Notes: generated by a model from the letters alone, not told the origin. Counted from the first letter of the stretch, positions 54,424 to 63,625 are shown. The stretch: DNA of 64,000 nucleotides from Holophagaceae bacterium (GCA_023257195.1 JALRCU010000009.1:80440-144439); one strand, 5' to 3'. Translations and numbers: made by a program.

Positions 54424-55092
54424 ATGAAATTTAAAATCAATGAGATCTTTACTAGCCTTCAAGGCGAAGGGACTCGAGCTGGACGCATGTGTTGTTTTAT
54501 CCGGCTTACTGGGTGCCCCCTGCGATGTGTTTATTGCGATACCGAATATGCCTTCTATGAAGGTCAAATGAAAGAGTTAGATGAGATCTCAGGTGAAGTT
54601 ATAAAACAGATAGGAACTCCAGGGTCTCAGATTAATGCTCCCTTCGTTGAACTCACAGGGGGAGAGCCTTTGGCTCATCCTCATACACGCGATTTATTGA
54701 GTCACTTTCTTGGGCTTAATTACGAGGTAGCAATCGAGACAGCGGGAAGTCATGATCTCTCCTTGGTACCCTCCCAGGTTATTAAAATTGTTGATCGAAA
54801 AACACCGGGAAGTGGCGAGGTAAATCAATGGCTAGAAACAAATCTAATGTACCTTGTACCGGGACAAGATGAGTTGAAGTTTGTTTTGGTTAATGAATCC
54901 GATTACGACTGGTCCAAACAATGGTGCCTTGAGCGCAAGATTTTAGACCATCATACGGTACTGTTTTCACCAGCATGGGGTTCATTAAACCCTCAATGGC
55001 TTGCCGAGAAAATTATTACAGATCGGTTACCTGTTCGCTATCAAACCCAACTTCATAAAGTGATTTGGGGGGCGGATCGAACAGGAGTATAA
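54424..55092 (+). CDS. queE: 7-carboxy-7-deazaguanine synthase QueE
   Basis: Radical SAM enzyme making the deazaguanine core of queuosine. The ATG at 54424 gives the standard N-terminus (MKFKINEIFTSLQGEGTRAG), so the open frame's extra 13 codons are not used. The Fe-S cluster motif is TGCPLRCVYCDT (CxxxCxxC), and VELTGGEPLAHP binds SAM. ~222 aa is typical. It pairs with queG at 23.9 kb. The last 40 bases overlap lipA on the other strand. Confidence 0.94.
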   Translation: MKFKINEIFTSLQGEGTRAGRMCCFIRLTGCPLRCVYCDTEYAFYEGQMKELDEISGEVIKQIGTPGSQINAPFVELTGGEPLAHPHTRDLLSHFLGLNYEVAIETAGSHDLSLVPSQVIKIVDRKTPGSGEVNQWLETNLMYLVPGQDELKFVLVNESDYDWSKQWCLERKILDHHTVLFSPAWGSLNPQWLAEKIITDRLPVRYQTQLHKVIWGADRTGV

Positions 55093-55982
55093 ACTCCTGA
55101 AAAATCAAAACTCTCTTTGGCGTGATAACTGCTACGCACCAGGGGTCCAGACTCCACCCTCACAAAACCCATAGACTCACCGTGTTGCCGATACATCTCA
55201 AATTCACTCGGTTCTACGAAGCGCTCTAGGGGGAGATGATTGGGTGTAGGAGGAAGATATTGTCCGAGAGTGACAATATCAACACCCGATTGACGCCAAT
55301 CTTCCATAAGACTAAGAATCTCTTCGGGAGTCTCACCAAGACCCAACATAATTCCGCTCTTGGTTTTCATAGAAAGGTTTTTCTTGAGACGATAGTCATG
55401 AGCGCGTTTTAAAAGCACCATCGATTGTTCGTAATTAGCGTCAGGTCGAACTCTTTTATATAATCTAGGAATCGTTTCAACATTATGGTTAAGAACATTG
55501 GGTCGAGCATCAAGGACCCTGGTCAGAGATTGAATGGATCCCTGAAAGTCAGGAATAAGCACTTCGATACCGCAATGGGGATTCAGGGCTCTAATCCATT
55601 CGATAGTCTTGGAAAAATGATTGGCTCCCCCATCGGGTAAATCGTCTCGATTTACGCTAGTTACTACGGCAAACTTTAGTTGTAAGGCTGCCACAGCTGC
55701 TGCTAATCGTTGCGGCTCTCCGGGATCCAAGGCTCCAGGTTGGCCCTTATCAACTGAGCAAAAACTACAGTGACGTGTACACACATCCCCCATTAACATA
55801 AAGGTCGCAGTTCGATGGATACCCCAACATTCGTTCAGGTTCGGGCAGCGAGCTTCTTCGCAAACGGTCACGAGGGCTTTTGATCGGATCAGCTCCATTA
55901 CTTCATTCACCACTTCGGGTGCAGGAACTTTTATTTTCAACCACTCAGGTCGGGGACCTGGTAGCACAGGGGGGCGTGTCAA
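55053..55982 (-). CDS. lipA: Lipoyl synthase LipA
   Basis: Radical SAM enzyme that inserts two sulfurs into octanoyl groups on lipoyl domains. The first cluster Cys lie in CEEARCPNLNECW and the radical SAM cluster in GDVCTRHCSFC; NHNVETIPRLYKRVRP and KSGIMLGLGET follow, as in LipA. Near the end RSSYHAKESF holds the conserved Arg-Ser-Ser-Tyr of the family. It starts at TTG with GGGAG six bases upstream. It would modify the E2 lipoyl domain at the window start. No lipB is adjacent. Confidence 0.95.
   Translation of the reverse strand: MTRPPVLPGPRPEWLKIKVPAPEVVNEVMELIRSKALVTVCEEARCPNLNECWGIHRTATFMLMGDVCTRHCSFCSVDKGQPGALDPGEPQRLAAAVAALQLKFAVVTSVNRDDLPDGGANHFSKTIEWIRALNPHCGIEVLIPDFQGSIQSLTRVLDARPNVLNHNVETIPRLYKRVRPDANYEQSMVLLKRAHDYRLKKNLSMKTKSGIMLGLGETPEEILSLMEDWRQSGVDIVTLGQYLPPTPNHLPLERFVEPSEFEMYRQHGESMGFVRVESGPLVRSSYHAKESFDFSGVYTPVRSAPQITL
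55082..55099. terminator. Hairpin at the queE/lipA convergent overlap, possible weak terminator
   Basis: A perfect seven-pair inverted repeat (CAGGAGT, ATAA loop, ACTCCTG) contains the queE stop codon and lies inside lipA's last codons. It lacks a downstream T-run for queE transcripts, and on the lipA strand the T-run precedes the stem instead of following it. So it is not a textbook terminator on either strand. It may slow opposing transcripts or be chance. Confidence 0.3.
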
Positions 55983-56058
55983 ATTTTCTCCCTTAAATCA
56001 AGGATTGAGATGATTCATTCTAGCCTTAAAATACCAAGGCCTACGTTAGAATATCTAC

Positions 56059-56856
56059 ATGTCAGACTTTGAAAATAACCCATCTTTTACTCAAGACGAT
56101 AGACCTCTAGAGGAAGCCTCCTTCAAAATACCCGAGGGATTCGAGAGCCGCTTTACGGAACTTGATTCCGTTCGGGTTCGAGGCTTTGAAGGGCCTTTAG
56201 ATCTTTTACTCTTTCTCATCAAGGATCAGAAACTCAATATTCTTGATTTACCCATAGCCGAGATTACCCAGCAATATATGGAATACCTGAGATTAATGGA
56301 GGAACTTAACCTCGATATTGCTGCTGAATATATTGCTATGGCTGCACATCTCATTCAGATTAAATCCAAGATGATGCTGCCTCCCCTTCCCGGCGAGGAA
56401 GATTTGGACCCCCGAAAGAAACTTGTCCAAAAACTTTTGGAGTACCAGCAAGTTAGAGAGGCAACAGGGCATTTGCAGTCATTAAAAAATCATTGGGATG
56501 CAACACCCATGATTCCTCAAGCCAACCTTCAAGAATTTGCCCACGTTGAAGAGGAGCCCATCAAAGCCACTCTATTCGATATCCTTGCAAGCTATCGTGA
56601 TGCTCTTAGTCGATTAGTTCCACCACCCGCAGTCGAAATTCAAACTCAACCCAAAACAGTTGAAGAAAGGATTGGAGAGGTTCTTGATATGCTCCAAGAC
56701 GGGTCATGGAAAACCCTCATGGGTCTATTTTTTGACGTCGCTACTCGGGAAGAGATTGTTCTCACCTTCGTCGCCATTTTGGAGTTAGCAAGAACCAACA
56801 AAGTCTCCATTGTTCAAAGTGAGCCCTTTGGCGAAATCCGAGTCAAAGCAGCATAA
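56059..56856 (+). CDS. scpA: Segregation and condensation protein ScpA
   Basis: Kleisin subunit of the SMC-ScpAB condensin, needed for chromosome folding and segregation. The signature [34 protein letters not shown] is unmistakable, followed by [19 protein letters not shown] and a C-terminal winged-helix ([23 protein letters not shown]). 265 aa is typical. scpB, the usual next gene, is missing here; a riboflavin gene follows two bases later. Confidence 0.94.
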   Translation: MSDFENNPSFTQDDRPLEEASFKIPEGFESRFTELDSVRVRGFEGPLDLLLFLIKDQKLNILDLPIAEITQQYMEYLRLMEELNLDIAAEYIAMAAHLIQIKSKMMLPPLPGEEDLDPRKKLVQKLLEYQQVREATGHLQSLKNHWDATPMIPQANLQEFAHVEEEPIKATLFDILASYRDALSRLVPPPAVEIQTQPKTVEERIGEVLDMLQDGSWKTLMGLFFDVATREEIVLTFVAILELARTNKVSIVQSEPFGEIRVKAA

Positions 56857-56858
56857 GT

Positions 56859-57950
56859 ATGCCTGAAACATCATCTTCTCCCTTCTCGAGTATTGAAGAA
56901 GCTCTAATTAGGATTAAGCAAGGAGAAATGGTTGTCGTCGTGGATGACGAAAACCGAGAGAACGAAGGTGATCTGACATTGGCCGCTGAAAAAGTTACAC
57001 CTGAAGCGATAAACTTTATGGCTACCCACGGCCGAGGTCTCATTTGTGTAGCATTAGAAGGATCTTTACTCGATAAACTTCAAATACCTCTCATGGTGAA
57101 AGAAAATAGCAGTCCTTTTGAAACTGCCTTTTGTATTTCTGTCGAAGCTCGCAGTGGAACCACTACGGGTATTAGTGCAGCCGACCGATCGACTACGATT
57201 CAGACGCTTATCGATCCTCGCTCAAAGGCTTATGATTTTGTGAAACCTGGCCACACATTTCCCCTCCGAGCAAAGCCCGGGGGAGTGCTGATGCGAACAG
57301 GCCAAACAGAGGCTAGCGTCGACTTAGCCCGCCTTGCAGGCTGTCACCCAAGTGGAGTTATTTGCGAAATCATGAATACTGACGGAACTATGGCGCGTCT
57401 TCCACAATTAATAAACTTCTGTCAACAACATCAACTACTTATGGTGACTGTTGCAGACTTAGTGGCTTATCGACTATCAAAAGAACCTCTTGTGAAGCAT
57501 TTAATGACGGAAGATAAAGTTACTCATTGGGGTATAGTACAAATTCATCACTTTGAAAGCCTACTAGATGGGGGGAAACATCTTGCGATGGTAGTGGGAG
57601 ATCTTTCTAAATCTCAAGAGCCCCTAGTCCGAGTTCATCTTGAAACTATCCCTGATGATTTATTCCATGGAGGATCGTCAGCAAATTCATTTGGACTTGC
57701 CTTAGACTATCTTAAAAATGAGGGGGCAGGCGTGCTCGTCTATCTGCGCCGTCACGCTAAGACTCAAGGAGTTATTCAGGAAAGCCTTGTGCCGCCCATC
57801 TCCATGAGTGATAAAGATATCGGTGTTGGAGCTCAAATCCTTCGACACCTCGGTATCTCGAATATGAGGCTCCTCGCTAGAAAAGAGACAAAATATCGTG
57901 GGCTAAAGGGATTTGGATTATCCATTACGCGTGTTGAGCTTTTCAAATAA
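56859..57950 (+). CDS. ribB: DHBP synthase with degenerate GTP cyclohydrolase II domain (RibBX-like)
   Basis: Residues ~1-205 are 3,4-dihydroxy-2-butanone-4-phosphate synthase, converting ribulose 5-phosphate for riboflavin synthesis: [50 protein letters not shown]. Residues ~210-363 keep the outline of GTP cyclohydrolase II but have lost its zinc Cys cluster. Where active enzymes read 'SECLTGDVFGSLRCDCG', this reads [17 protein letters not shown] with no Cys. So this protein probably makes only the DHBP half, and a separate RibA is expected elsewhere. 363 aa is a little shorter than full RibBA (~400). Confidence 0.88.
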   Translation: MPETSSSPFSSIEEALIRIKQGEMVVVVDDENRENEGDLTLAAEKVTPEAINFMATHGRGLICVALEGSLLDKLQIPLMVKENSSPFETAFCISVEARSGTTTGISAADRSTTIQTLIDPRSKAYDFVKPGHTFPLRAKPGGVLMRTGQTEASVDLARLAGCHPSGVICEIMNTDGTMARLPQLINFCQQHQLLMVTVADLVAYRLSKEPLVKHLMTEDKVTHWGIVQIHHFESLLDGGKHLAMVVGDLSKSQEPLVRVHLETIPDDLFHGGSSANSFGLALDYLKNEGAGVLVYLRRHAKTQGVIQESLVPPISMSDKDIGVGAQILRHLGISNMRLLARKETKYRGLKGFGLSITRVELFK

Positions 57951-58024
57951 AATAGACGCATCAAGCCGGGTCTTAATTCAAGGTACACTAAGGATTCGTT
58001 TTCTATAATTTTCATGGAGTCGAT

Positions 58025-58345
58025 ATGTCAGATAAAGTTGCGCATATTGGTGATGCAGAGTTCGCCTCAACTATTGAAAAGGGTATAACTCTAGTTGATT
58101 TTTGGGCACCGTGGTGTGGACCCTGCAAGATGATTGGGCCAATTCTTGAAGAAATTGCAGAAGAACTTCCTGAAGGCAGTAAGATAGTAAAAATTAATAT
58201 CGACCAGCACCAGCGAACTGCAGGCGACTTTGAAGTTATGAGTATTCCTACCCTAGTGGTTTTTAAAGATGGAAAGATGATCAATAAAATGGTCGGCGCA
58301 TCTTCAAAAGATAAAATCAAATCTCTTATTACCGACGTAAGCTAA
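58025..58345 (+). CDS. trxA: Thioredoxin
   Basis: Cytoplasmic disulfide reductase, 106 aa. The active site is WAPWCGPCK, with cis-Pro in SIPTLVVFKDG and the usual N-terminal VDFWAPW strand. GGAG lies five bases upstream of the ATG. Convergent with waaA; the stop is followed by a short T-run (seven T) but I see only a weak stem. Confidence 0.96.
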   Translation: MSDKVAHIGDAEFASTIEKGITLVDFWAPWCGPCKMIGPILEEIAEELPEGSKIVKINIDQHQRTAGDFEVMSIPTLVVFKDGKMINKMVGASSKDKIKSLITDVS

Positions 58346-58360
58346 TTTTTTTATAAAACT

Positions 58361-59599
58361 CTAAATTCGAGGTTCCAGCACTTTCCAAGTCCTGTCGAGC
58401 GCTGCTCCAAATTCTTCAAAGACCGCTTTTAAACTGGGCTTAAGATCCCTTGAAATAAGGACTGGGAGATTGTTTATCTGAGCCTCTAATTCATGGACTG
58501 GAAGGGCCCAAAGGGATTCTGTTCTGAGTAGTGGAATAACCAGATCTTTAAAATTATCGTAGTGAGGACCTACAAACGTTCTTACGCCGTAACGAAGAGA
58601 TTCGAGAGGATTGTGGCCACCCCTTCCCAACCATCCTCCGCCTATAAAAGCAAACTCAGCTAGCTGATAAAGATTAGGTAAATCGCCCACGGTGTCCAAA
58701 AGCAAAATATCTTCAGGAATTCGTTGCGAATTAGTTTTCCAATACGAAGCTCGGGTATAAGCTAAGTGAAAAGATTTAAGGAGCTCTTCAACCTCATCAA
58801 ATCGCTTCGGTTGTCTAGGAGCAAGAATACATCTGAGATTCGGTTGAATCTCCTTTTGCTTTTTCCAAAGGTTCAGTATTAGAATTTCTTCGCCACTAAT
58901 AGTATTCCCAATCACCCAAATAGGCTGAGCAGTCCAAAGTAGATTCAAGTCTTGCCAGGGTTTATGCAGAGGTTCGGGTAGGATATTAGCCGCTTTGAGG
59001 TTGCCTCCATAATGAACTTCGGGAGCACCAAGACTCTTAAAAAGCACCTTGCTATCATGATCCCGGGCAACCACAAAATCAATTTGGGAGAGACTGTTCG
59101 TGGTTAAGCCTTGAATCCATCTAGTAGACTTGAACGTTAGCCGCCCATTAACAATTCCGATAGGAATATTATTCTTTTTACAAAGACGAATCAGGTTAGG
59201 CCATAGCTCTGTTTCCATTAAGATAAGAAACTTGGGTTTAGCGTTAATCCAGGGTTTCAAAGAGGACTCAAGGTCTAAAGGGAAAAAGCCCCCTGAGACA
59301 AGATCGTGGTTAAGCGTGGTCCTAAGAAGCGTATCTAAGAGGTCGCAACCAGCTGTTGTGCTCGTGGTGATATGAATATGAATTTTTTTTTCTAGGATTT
59401 TTTTTACCAGGGGAGGAACTAAAAGTAGCTCTCCAAGACTAACAGCCTGAATCCAGATCCATTGGCCGGAAGGAAGATGGTTCGGAGGATGAGCCTTTCG
59501 ACGATCTGAGAAAGGATGCGGCAAACAAAAGCTGAAGGGCTTGGTAGCTACATCCACCAAAAAAAAGAACAAACGATAGACAATTGGGAAAAAATTCAT
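58361..59599 (-). CDS. waaA: 3-deoxy-D-manno-octulosonic acid (Kdo) transferase
   Basis: Adds Kdo to lipid A at the inner face of the inner membrane. It is a two-Rossmann GT30 glycosyltransferase of 412 aa: IWIQAVSLGELLLVPPLVKKI (with the catalytic Glu region), TTSTTAGCDLL, LMETELWPNLI, NGRLTFKS, APRQPKRFDEVE, and the C-terminal FIGGGWLGRGGHNPLES. A hydrophobic N-terminus anchors it. With LpxA it confirms LPS core biosynthesis. Confidence 0.95.
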   Translation of the reverse strand: MNFFPIVYRLFFFLVDVATKPFSFCLPHPFSDRRKAHPPNHLPSGQWIWIQAVSLGELLLVPPLVKKILEKKIHIHITTSTTAGCDLLDTLLRTTLNHDLVSGGFFPLDLESSLKPWINAKPKFLILMETELWPNLIRLCKKNNIPIGIVNGRLTFKSTRWIQGLTTNSLSQIDFVVARDHDSKVLFKSLGAPEVHYGGNLKAANILPEPLHKPWQDLNLLWTAQPIWVIGNTISGEEILILNLWKKQKEIQPNLRCILAPRQPKRFDEVEELLKSFHLAYTRASYWKTNSQRIPEDILLLDTVGDLPNLYQLAEFAFIGGGWLGRGGHNPLESLRYGVRTFVGPHYDNFKDLVIPLLRTESLWALPVHELEAQINNLPVLISRDLKPSLKAVFEEFGAALDRTWKVLEPRI

Positions 59600-59724
59600 T
59601 CTTTAACCTTCGCACATGTTGGTGAATGTTGTGAATTAAGTATCCCTCGCAAGCGGTTAAAACAGGACTTAAATGAGGTGAGATAGGGGTTCCTTTGATA
59701 AGATTAAGGATTACGGAGACTAGA

Positions 59725-61341
59725 TTGATCGCGACTCAGAATGTCACCATGAGGTATGGTTCTCGGATTTTGTTCGAGAACGTGAATACGATGTTTAGTC
59801 CAAGTCGCCGATACGGACTTACAGGGCCAAATGGGTCAGGTAAAAGTACGTTCATGAAGATCATGTCTGGAGAATTGGAACCTCAGATTGGTCATGTTCA
59901 ACGCCCCAAAAAAATTGGGATCTTAAGTCAAGATCAATTTGCTTTTGATAATTTCCGTGTCATCGATACTGTCATTATGGGAAATCGGAATCTATGGTCT
60001 GCTCTTCAGGAGCGAGATGCTCTCTATGAGAAACCCGAGATGACTGATCAAGAGGGGATTCGGGTTGCTGAACTTGAGGGTATTGTGGCTGAAGAGGATG
60101 GCTATACTGCCGAGAGTGATGCAGCTATTCTTCTCGATGGTCTAGACATTCCAGAGCAGCTCCATGATCGAAAGATGAGTGAGCTACAAGGAGGACAAAA
60201 GGTTCGTGTGCTTCTTGCCCAATCACTTTTTGGAAGTCCCCAGGCATTATTGCTTGACGAACCTACTAATTATCTCGATTTACAATCTATCCACTGGCTT
60301 GAGAATTTTCTTAACAACTTCAAGGGCACTGTCATTGTCATTTCTCATGATCGTTACTTTCTAAATAATATTTGTACTCATATTGCTGACATTGATTATC
60401 AAACAATCATTCAGTACACGGGTGGATATGATGACATGGTCATCCAAAAGACCCAAATCAGGTCAAGAATTGAGTCAGAAAATGCTCAAAAAGAGAAAAA
60501 AGTCGCTCAATTGAACGAATTTATATCTCGCTTTGCTGCAGGAACACGTTCCTCGCAGGTCAACAGTCGAAGGAAAGAAGTCGAACGACTCCAACCCAAC
60601 GAATTAGCGCGCTCGAATATCCAACGACCTTACATAAAGTTTGATATTGAGAAGCCTGGGGGCAAATATGCTATCGAATTCGAGGGAGTTAAGAAAGGTT
60701 ACAAAACTCCCGAGGGCCACCTCGATGTCATTAAGGGTTTCACGGGCATGGTTCAACGTGGTGAGCATATCGTTCTCATGGGTCGCAATGCCTCGGGTAA
60801 GAGCAGTCTCATAAATGCACTTCTTGCCAATGGCCCAAGCGTTACTGAAAAGGGTTTAAAACTCGATGGTGGAAAGGTTAAATGGGGACACGAAACATCC
60901 ATTGGTTACTTTGCTCAAGACTTTAGGGAGAGTATTCCCAAGGATATTTCTATGATTAATTGGCTTTGGCAATTTAGGCCGGAAGCCTCGATCGAAGATA
61001 TTCGAGGGGTTTTGGGTCAGATGTTGTTCAGCGGGGAGGAAGGCACCAAAAAGACTGATGTCCTAAGTGGTGGCGAAGCCTGCCGATTGATGTTCTGCAA
61101 ACTTATGCTTCAAAAGCCAAATATCCTTGTTCTCGATGAACCGACTAATCACTTGGATCTTGAATCTGTTATCGCGCTCAATATGGCTCTTCAAAAATAC
61201 CCAGGAACCCTTCTCTTGGTTACCCACGACGAAGATCTAATCGACGAAGTAGCCACGCGAACTTGGCATTTCACTGAAAAGGGTATTGAGGACTTCAATG
61301 GAAGTTATGCAGAATATCTCAAATATACAAAGCAGACCTAA
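59725..61341 (+). CDS. ABC-F family ATPase, YbiT type
   Basis: Soluble tandem ABC ATPase of the ABC-F class; members act on the ribosome in translation or antibiotic resistance. Two cassettes are visible: GPNGSGKST ... LQGGQKVRVLLAQ ... LLLDEPTNYLD, then GRNASGKSS ... LSGGEACRLMFCK ... LVLDEPTNHLD. The QDQFAFDNFRVIDTVIMGN stretch and the ARMs-like linker match YbiT. The frame opens at 59695, but a TTG at 59725 with GGAG six bases upstream begins the sequence exactly where YbiT proteins start (MIATQNVTMRYGS). ~538 aa. Confidence 0.92.
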   Translation: MIATQNVTMRYGSRILFENVNTMFSPSRRYGLTGPNGSGKSTFMKIMSGELEPQIGHVQRPKKIGILSQDQFAFDNFRVIDTVIMGNRNLWSALQERDALYEKPEMTDQEGIRVAELEGIVAEEDGYTAESDAAILLDGLDIPEQLHDRKMSELQGGQKVRVLLAQSLFGSPQALLLDEPTNYLDLQSIHWLENFLNNFKGTVIVISHDRYFLNNICTHIADIDYQTIIQYTGGYDDMVIQKTQIRSRIESENAQKEKKVAQLNEFISRFAAGTRSSQVNSRRKEVERLQPNELARSNIQRPYIKFDIEKPGGKYAIEFEGVKKGYKTPEGHLDVIKGFTGMVQRGEHIVLMGRNASGKSSLINALLANGPSVTEKGLKLDGGKVKWGHETSIGYFAQDFRESIPKDISMINWLWQFRPEASIEDIRGVLGQMLFSGEEGTKKTDVLSGGEACRLMFCKLMLQKPNILVLDEPTNHLDLESVIALNMALQKYPGTLLLVTHDEDLIDEVATRTWHFTEKGIEDFNGSYAEYLKYTKQT

Positions 61342-61877
61342 CGAGGTGCTATTTCATTCCAAGGGGTACTAAAGATAATTTGAGAAGTATCGTAACCTAG
61401 GCTGCTTGCTTTAGCGATAAGAGATTTTAGAATCTCAGGATCTATAGATCCTGATCGAGACATGATCCAAAGCCATTTTCGATTAGGGTGGCCAAAAAAT
61501 ACCCATTGATAGTTTGCATCTAAGTCAACGATCCATTGATCAGCGGTGAATGGCCATATAAATTGAACACTCCATTTTCCTGGTTCTTGAGAATTCGGAA
61601 TACGTGCTCTTCCATAGATATATTTCCAAGGACCTTGGGGTCCACCCTTACGATAGGATCCGGTCACTAAAATAGTTCCGTCAGCTTGTAATTTATAATG
61701 ATCCTGCCATCCGTACTCCGAGATTTTTTGTGCAAAGATGGGCATGCGTGCAATTTCAATCCACGAGCCTTCCATTTTGGAAATATCGACCTGAGAAATC
61801 ACTGGCATAGTCTCTGGTTTTGAACAACCTATCCCGAATGACAACAGTAGACACATTGCAATACGATCCGAACTCAT
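61338..61877 (-). CDS. Bacterial lipocalin, lipoprotein
   Basis: Outer-membrane lipocalin like Blc. The ATG at 61877 with GGAGG six bases upstream is the start; the longer frame to 61937 overlaps the tRNA. A lipobox (SFGIGC, Cys18) is followed by the lipocalin start DISKMEGSWIEIARMP (the G-x-W motif), YGRARIPNSQEPGKWSVQFIW and later WIMSRSGSIDPEILKSL. ~179 aa fits. Lipocalins of this type bind hydrophobic ligands such as fatty acids or lysolipids. Overlaps the convergent ABC-F end by four bases. Confidence 0.9.
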   Translation of the reverse strand: MSSDRIAMCLLLSFGIGCSKPETMPVISQVDISKMEGSWIEIARMPIFAQKISEYGWQDHYKLQADGTILVTGSYRKGGPQGPWKYIYGRARIPNSQEPGKWSVQFIWPFTADQWIVDLDANYQWVFFGHPNRKWLWIMSRSGSIDPEILKSLIAKASSLGYDTSQIIFSTPWNEIAPR

Positions 61878-61909
61878 TTTGCCTCCTATACTATTATGAA
61901 AGGATGACG

Positions 61910-61986
61910 GGTCCCGTAGCTCAACTGGATAGAGCAACGCACTCCTAACGCGTAGGTTGGAGGTTCAATTCCTCTCGGGGCCACCA
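61910..61986 (+). tRNA. tRNA-Arg (anticodon CCT)
   Basis: A 77-nt cloverleaf. Acceptor stem GGTCCCG/CGGGGCC with one G-U pair, D-arm GCTC/GAGC, anticodon loop CTCCTAA (anticodon CCT, reading AGG), T-arm GGAGG-TTCAATT-CCTCT, discriminator A and an encoded CCA. The anticodon stem ACGCA/CGCGT has an A-C mismatch at position 31-39; the rest pairs normally. Confidence 0.93.
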
Positions 61987-62415
61987 TTAGTAGGCAGTAA
62001 TCAGTTGAGTGTTCGTGTAGAAATGCTTAAGGATCTCATCGTACTTCTTTCCTGCAATAGCCATTCCATAAGCACCGGTTTGGGACAACCCTACACCGTG
62101 GCCCCAACCCCGGCCATAAAAAATCCATCGTCGCTGTAGACCTTTTCCACTAGACACGAAGCTAAATACATTGTCCTTCAACCTCAATAGGTTTCTAATT
62201 CTCATACCTGTAAAAACATAAGAAGCTTTGTTTTGATCACGAATAGTCATGAGGACAACCCTACCTTGTTGATTATGTTTTACTTCTATTGAATGGATTT
62301 CCTTAATAGGGACTCTTTGACGAATCAGCCTTAAAAGATCAGATTCACTATATTCCTGTTTCCAATGAGAATCTGGATGGAATCTATCTAACGAAATTCC
62401 ATCAGGATCTTTGCG
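61987..62415 (-). CDS. SpoIID/LytB-domain protein, C-terminal part only (cut by a chimeric join)
   Basis: The last ~140 residues of a SpoIID/LytB-type protein, a family involved in peptidoglycan stem processing in spore formers and also found in many Gram-negatives. The C-terminal signature is clear: GRGWGHGVGLSQTGAYGMA and YDEILKHFYTNTQL. Its stop adjoins the tRNA end. Going upstream (higher coordinates), the coherent frame ends near 62,400-62,430, where CopC/CopD-like sequence in another frame takes over. The longer open frame to 62616 beyond this is a by-product. The real N-terminal half is missing from the window. Confidence 0.75.
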   Translation of the reverse strand, partial: RKDPDGISLDRFHPDSHWKQEYSESDLLRLIRQRVPIKEIHSIEVKHNQQGRVVLMTIRDQNKASYVFTGMRIRNLLRLKDNVFSFVSSGKGLQRRWIFYGRGWGHGVGLSQTGAYGMAIAGKKYDEILKHFYTNTQLITAY

Positions 62416-63221
62416 ATGAATCGCAAAATCAAAATTGCGCCGCTGCCTGTGTCCAATGCACCAAACCAACCGAACGGGTTCATTGATGCGATAAAGCCTT
62501 GTGACTCTGCACGCATTGTCGACAGCACAAGTATGAAAAACATATTTATCGCACACGCGATCCACGCAAGACGCATATATCGAAGAGTCACGCCGTAGGT
62601 CGGGCCTTCTGGCCAAGCCGTGACGATAAGTGCGATACCGCCGAAAAGTGCCGACATCAGTAAGTACTCAAGAACTCGCAGCAAACCAAGCACGCCACCA
62701 ACTCGTGGCCCTACTTCTTGTTGCTCGATTGTTTCACCGATGATTGTTGGTGTACCTGGCGTGCCAGATGTTGCATCTGCACCTTCAGTAGAGCCAGCGA
62801 TTGTTGTTTGTATTTCGACTGCTGATGTAAAACTAAACGACCCAAGACTTTTATCGGGAAGCGCCCAACTCACAGTGCACAATCCGGATGGTGGAATTTG
62901 TGTTAGTGCTGCAGAGACGGTTTTGAAATCAGTTCCAAGTTGTGGCACACCGAGACCGACAAGCGTGCCGTTGCAAGCCAACGAAAGCCCCATTGCGGTG
63001 ACGACTTCAGGGTTGGCCAACGGGTTTTGAAAAACTAATTGCAACTGGGTCGGCGGCACCGAAACGACTTGGTTTGCTGCAGGGTTAGACGAACTGAGTT
63101 GATTCTGACCAGAAACTGAGGCATTGGCTGTTGAGCCGAAAAACCCGACAATCATCCCGAGCCCGATTAACCCGGCCAAAGCCGAGAATTTAGCGGGTTG
63201 TTTTGATTTCACGATTGCCAT
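62410..63221 (-). CDS. CopC/CopD-like membrane protein, 3' truncated, foreign to the rest of the window
   Basis: A signal peptide (ALAGLIGLGMIVGFFGSTANA) is followed by a CopC-like beta-sandwich (LSSSNPAANQVVSVPPTQLQLVFQNPL, residues ~40-145; the N-terminal copper His seems absent), then CopD-like membrane segments (LLRVLEYLLMSALFGGIALIVTAW, YMRLAWIACAINMFFILVL). The family relates to copper homeostasis. The last real residues are around ALDTGSGAILILRF; after that the sequence becomes SpoIID on another frame. Base composition is richer in GC than the first 62 kb. Style suggests a marine-type actinobacterium, an inference only. Confidence 0.7.
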
Positions 63222-63294
63222 GGACGTATATAAAGAGTAGTTAATTAAGGGACGTAGGCATGGTGAACCACCCCATAGGTAGGCTCGCTACGAA

Positions 63295-63625
63295 ATGGCA
63301 ACCCAATCTCTGTATCGCCGATATCGGCCCCGTCGCTTCGATGAACTCAAGGGCCAAGACCATGTCGTGCGCGCGTTGCGCAATGCGGTGATCAACAATC
63401 GCGAAGGTCAGGCATATTTATTTTCAGGACCAAGAGGCACAGGCAAAACTTCTACAGCGAGAATTTTGGCGAAAGTTCTCAACTGCGAGAAGTTGAAAGA
63501 TGGCGAACCTTGCGGAAAATGTAATTCGTGCTCGTCAATTGACACGGGCTCGAGTTACGACGTGCTCGAACTTGATGCCGCAAGCAATAACGGTGTCGAC
63601 AACATGCGCGATCTAATCGAGCGCG
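63295..63625 (+). CDS. dnaX: DnaX (DNA polymerase III gamma/tau), N-terminal fragment
   Basis: Clamp-loader subunit start: [20 protein letters not shown], the Walker [19 protein letters not shown], the zinc site [16 protein letters not shown], and [18 protein letters not shown]. The first ~110 residues are coherent DnaX. The next residues are not DnaX: the expected continuation (ERA..., then the walker B region) is replaced by ATP synthase b sequence in the same frame. It is divergent from the CopC/CopD gene by ~73 bases; both may come from the same foreign genome. Confidence 0.85.

Noticed and set aside
57995..58024. A promoter with TATAAT at 58004-58009 upstream of trxA
   Set aside because: No convincing -35 at a suitable distance, and the leader would be too short to hold the GGAG site comfortably.
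59695..59724. ABC-F gene starting at the TTG at 59695
   Set aside because: The added residues MIRLRITETR are not part of the YbiT family, and a GGAG site fits the TTG at 59725.
1..62000. CRISPR arrays, toxin-antitoxin pairs or restriction-modification and other defence genes
   Set aside because: I found no regularly spaced repeats, no cas, methylase/endonuclease or typical small antitoxin-toxin pairs in any of the real genes.
61987..62616. A 209-residue protein extending the SpoIID frame to 62616
   Set aside because: The part beyond ~62,415 (about the first 65 residues, beginning MARRPDLRRD) is out of frame with the CopC/CopD coding sequence and has no family character; it is the shadow of the join.
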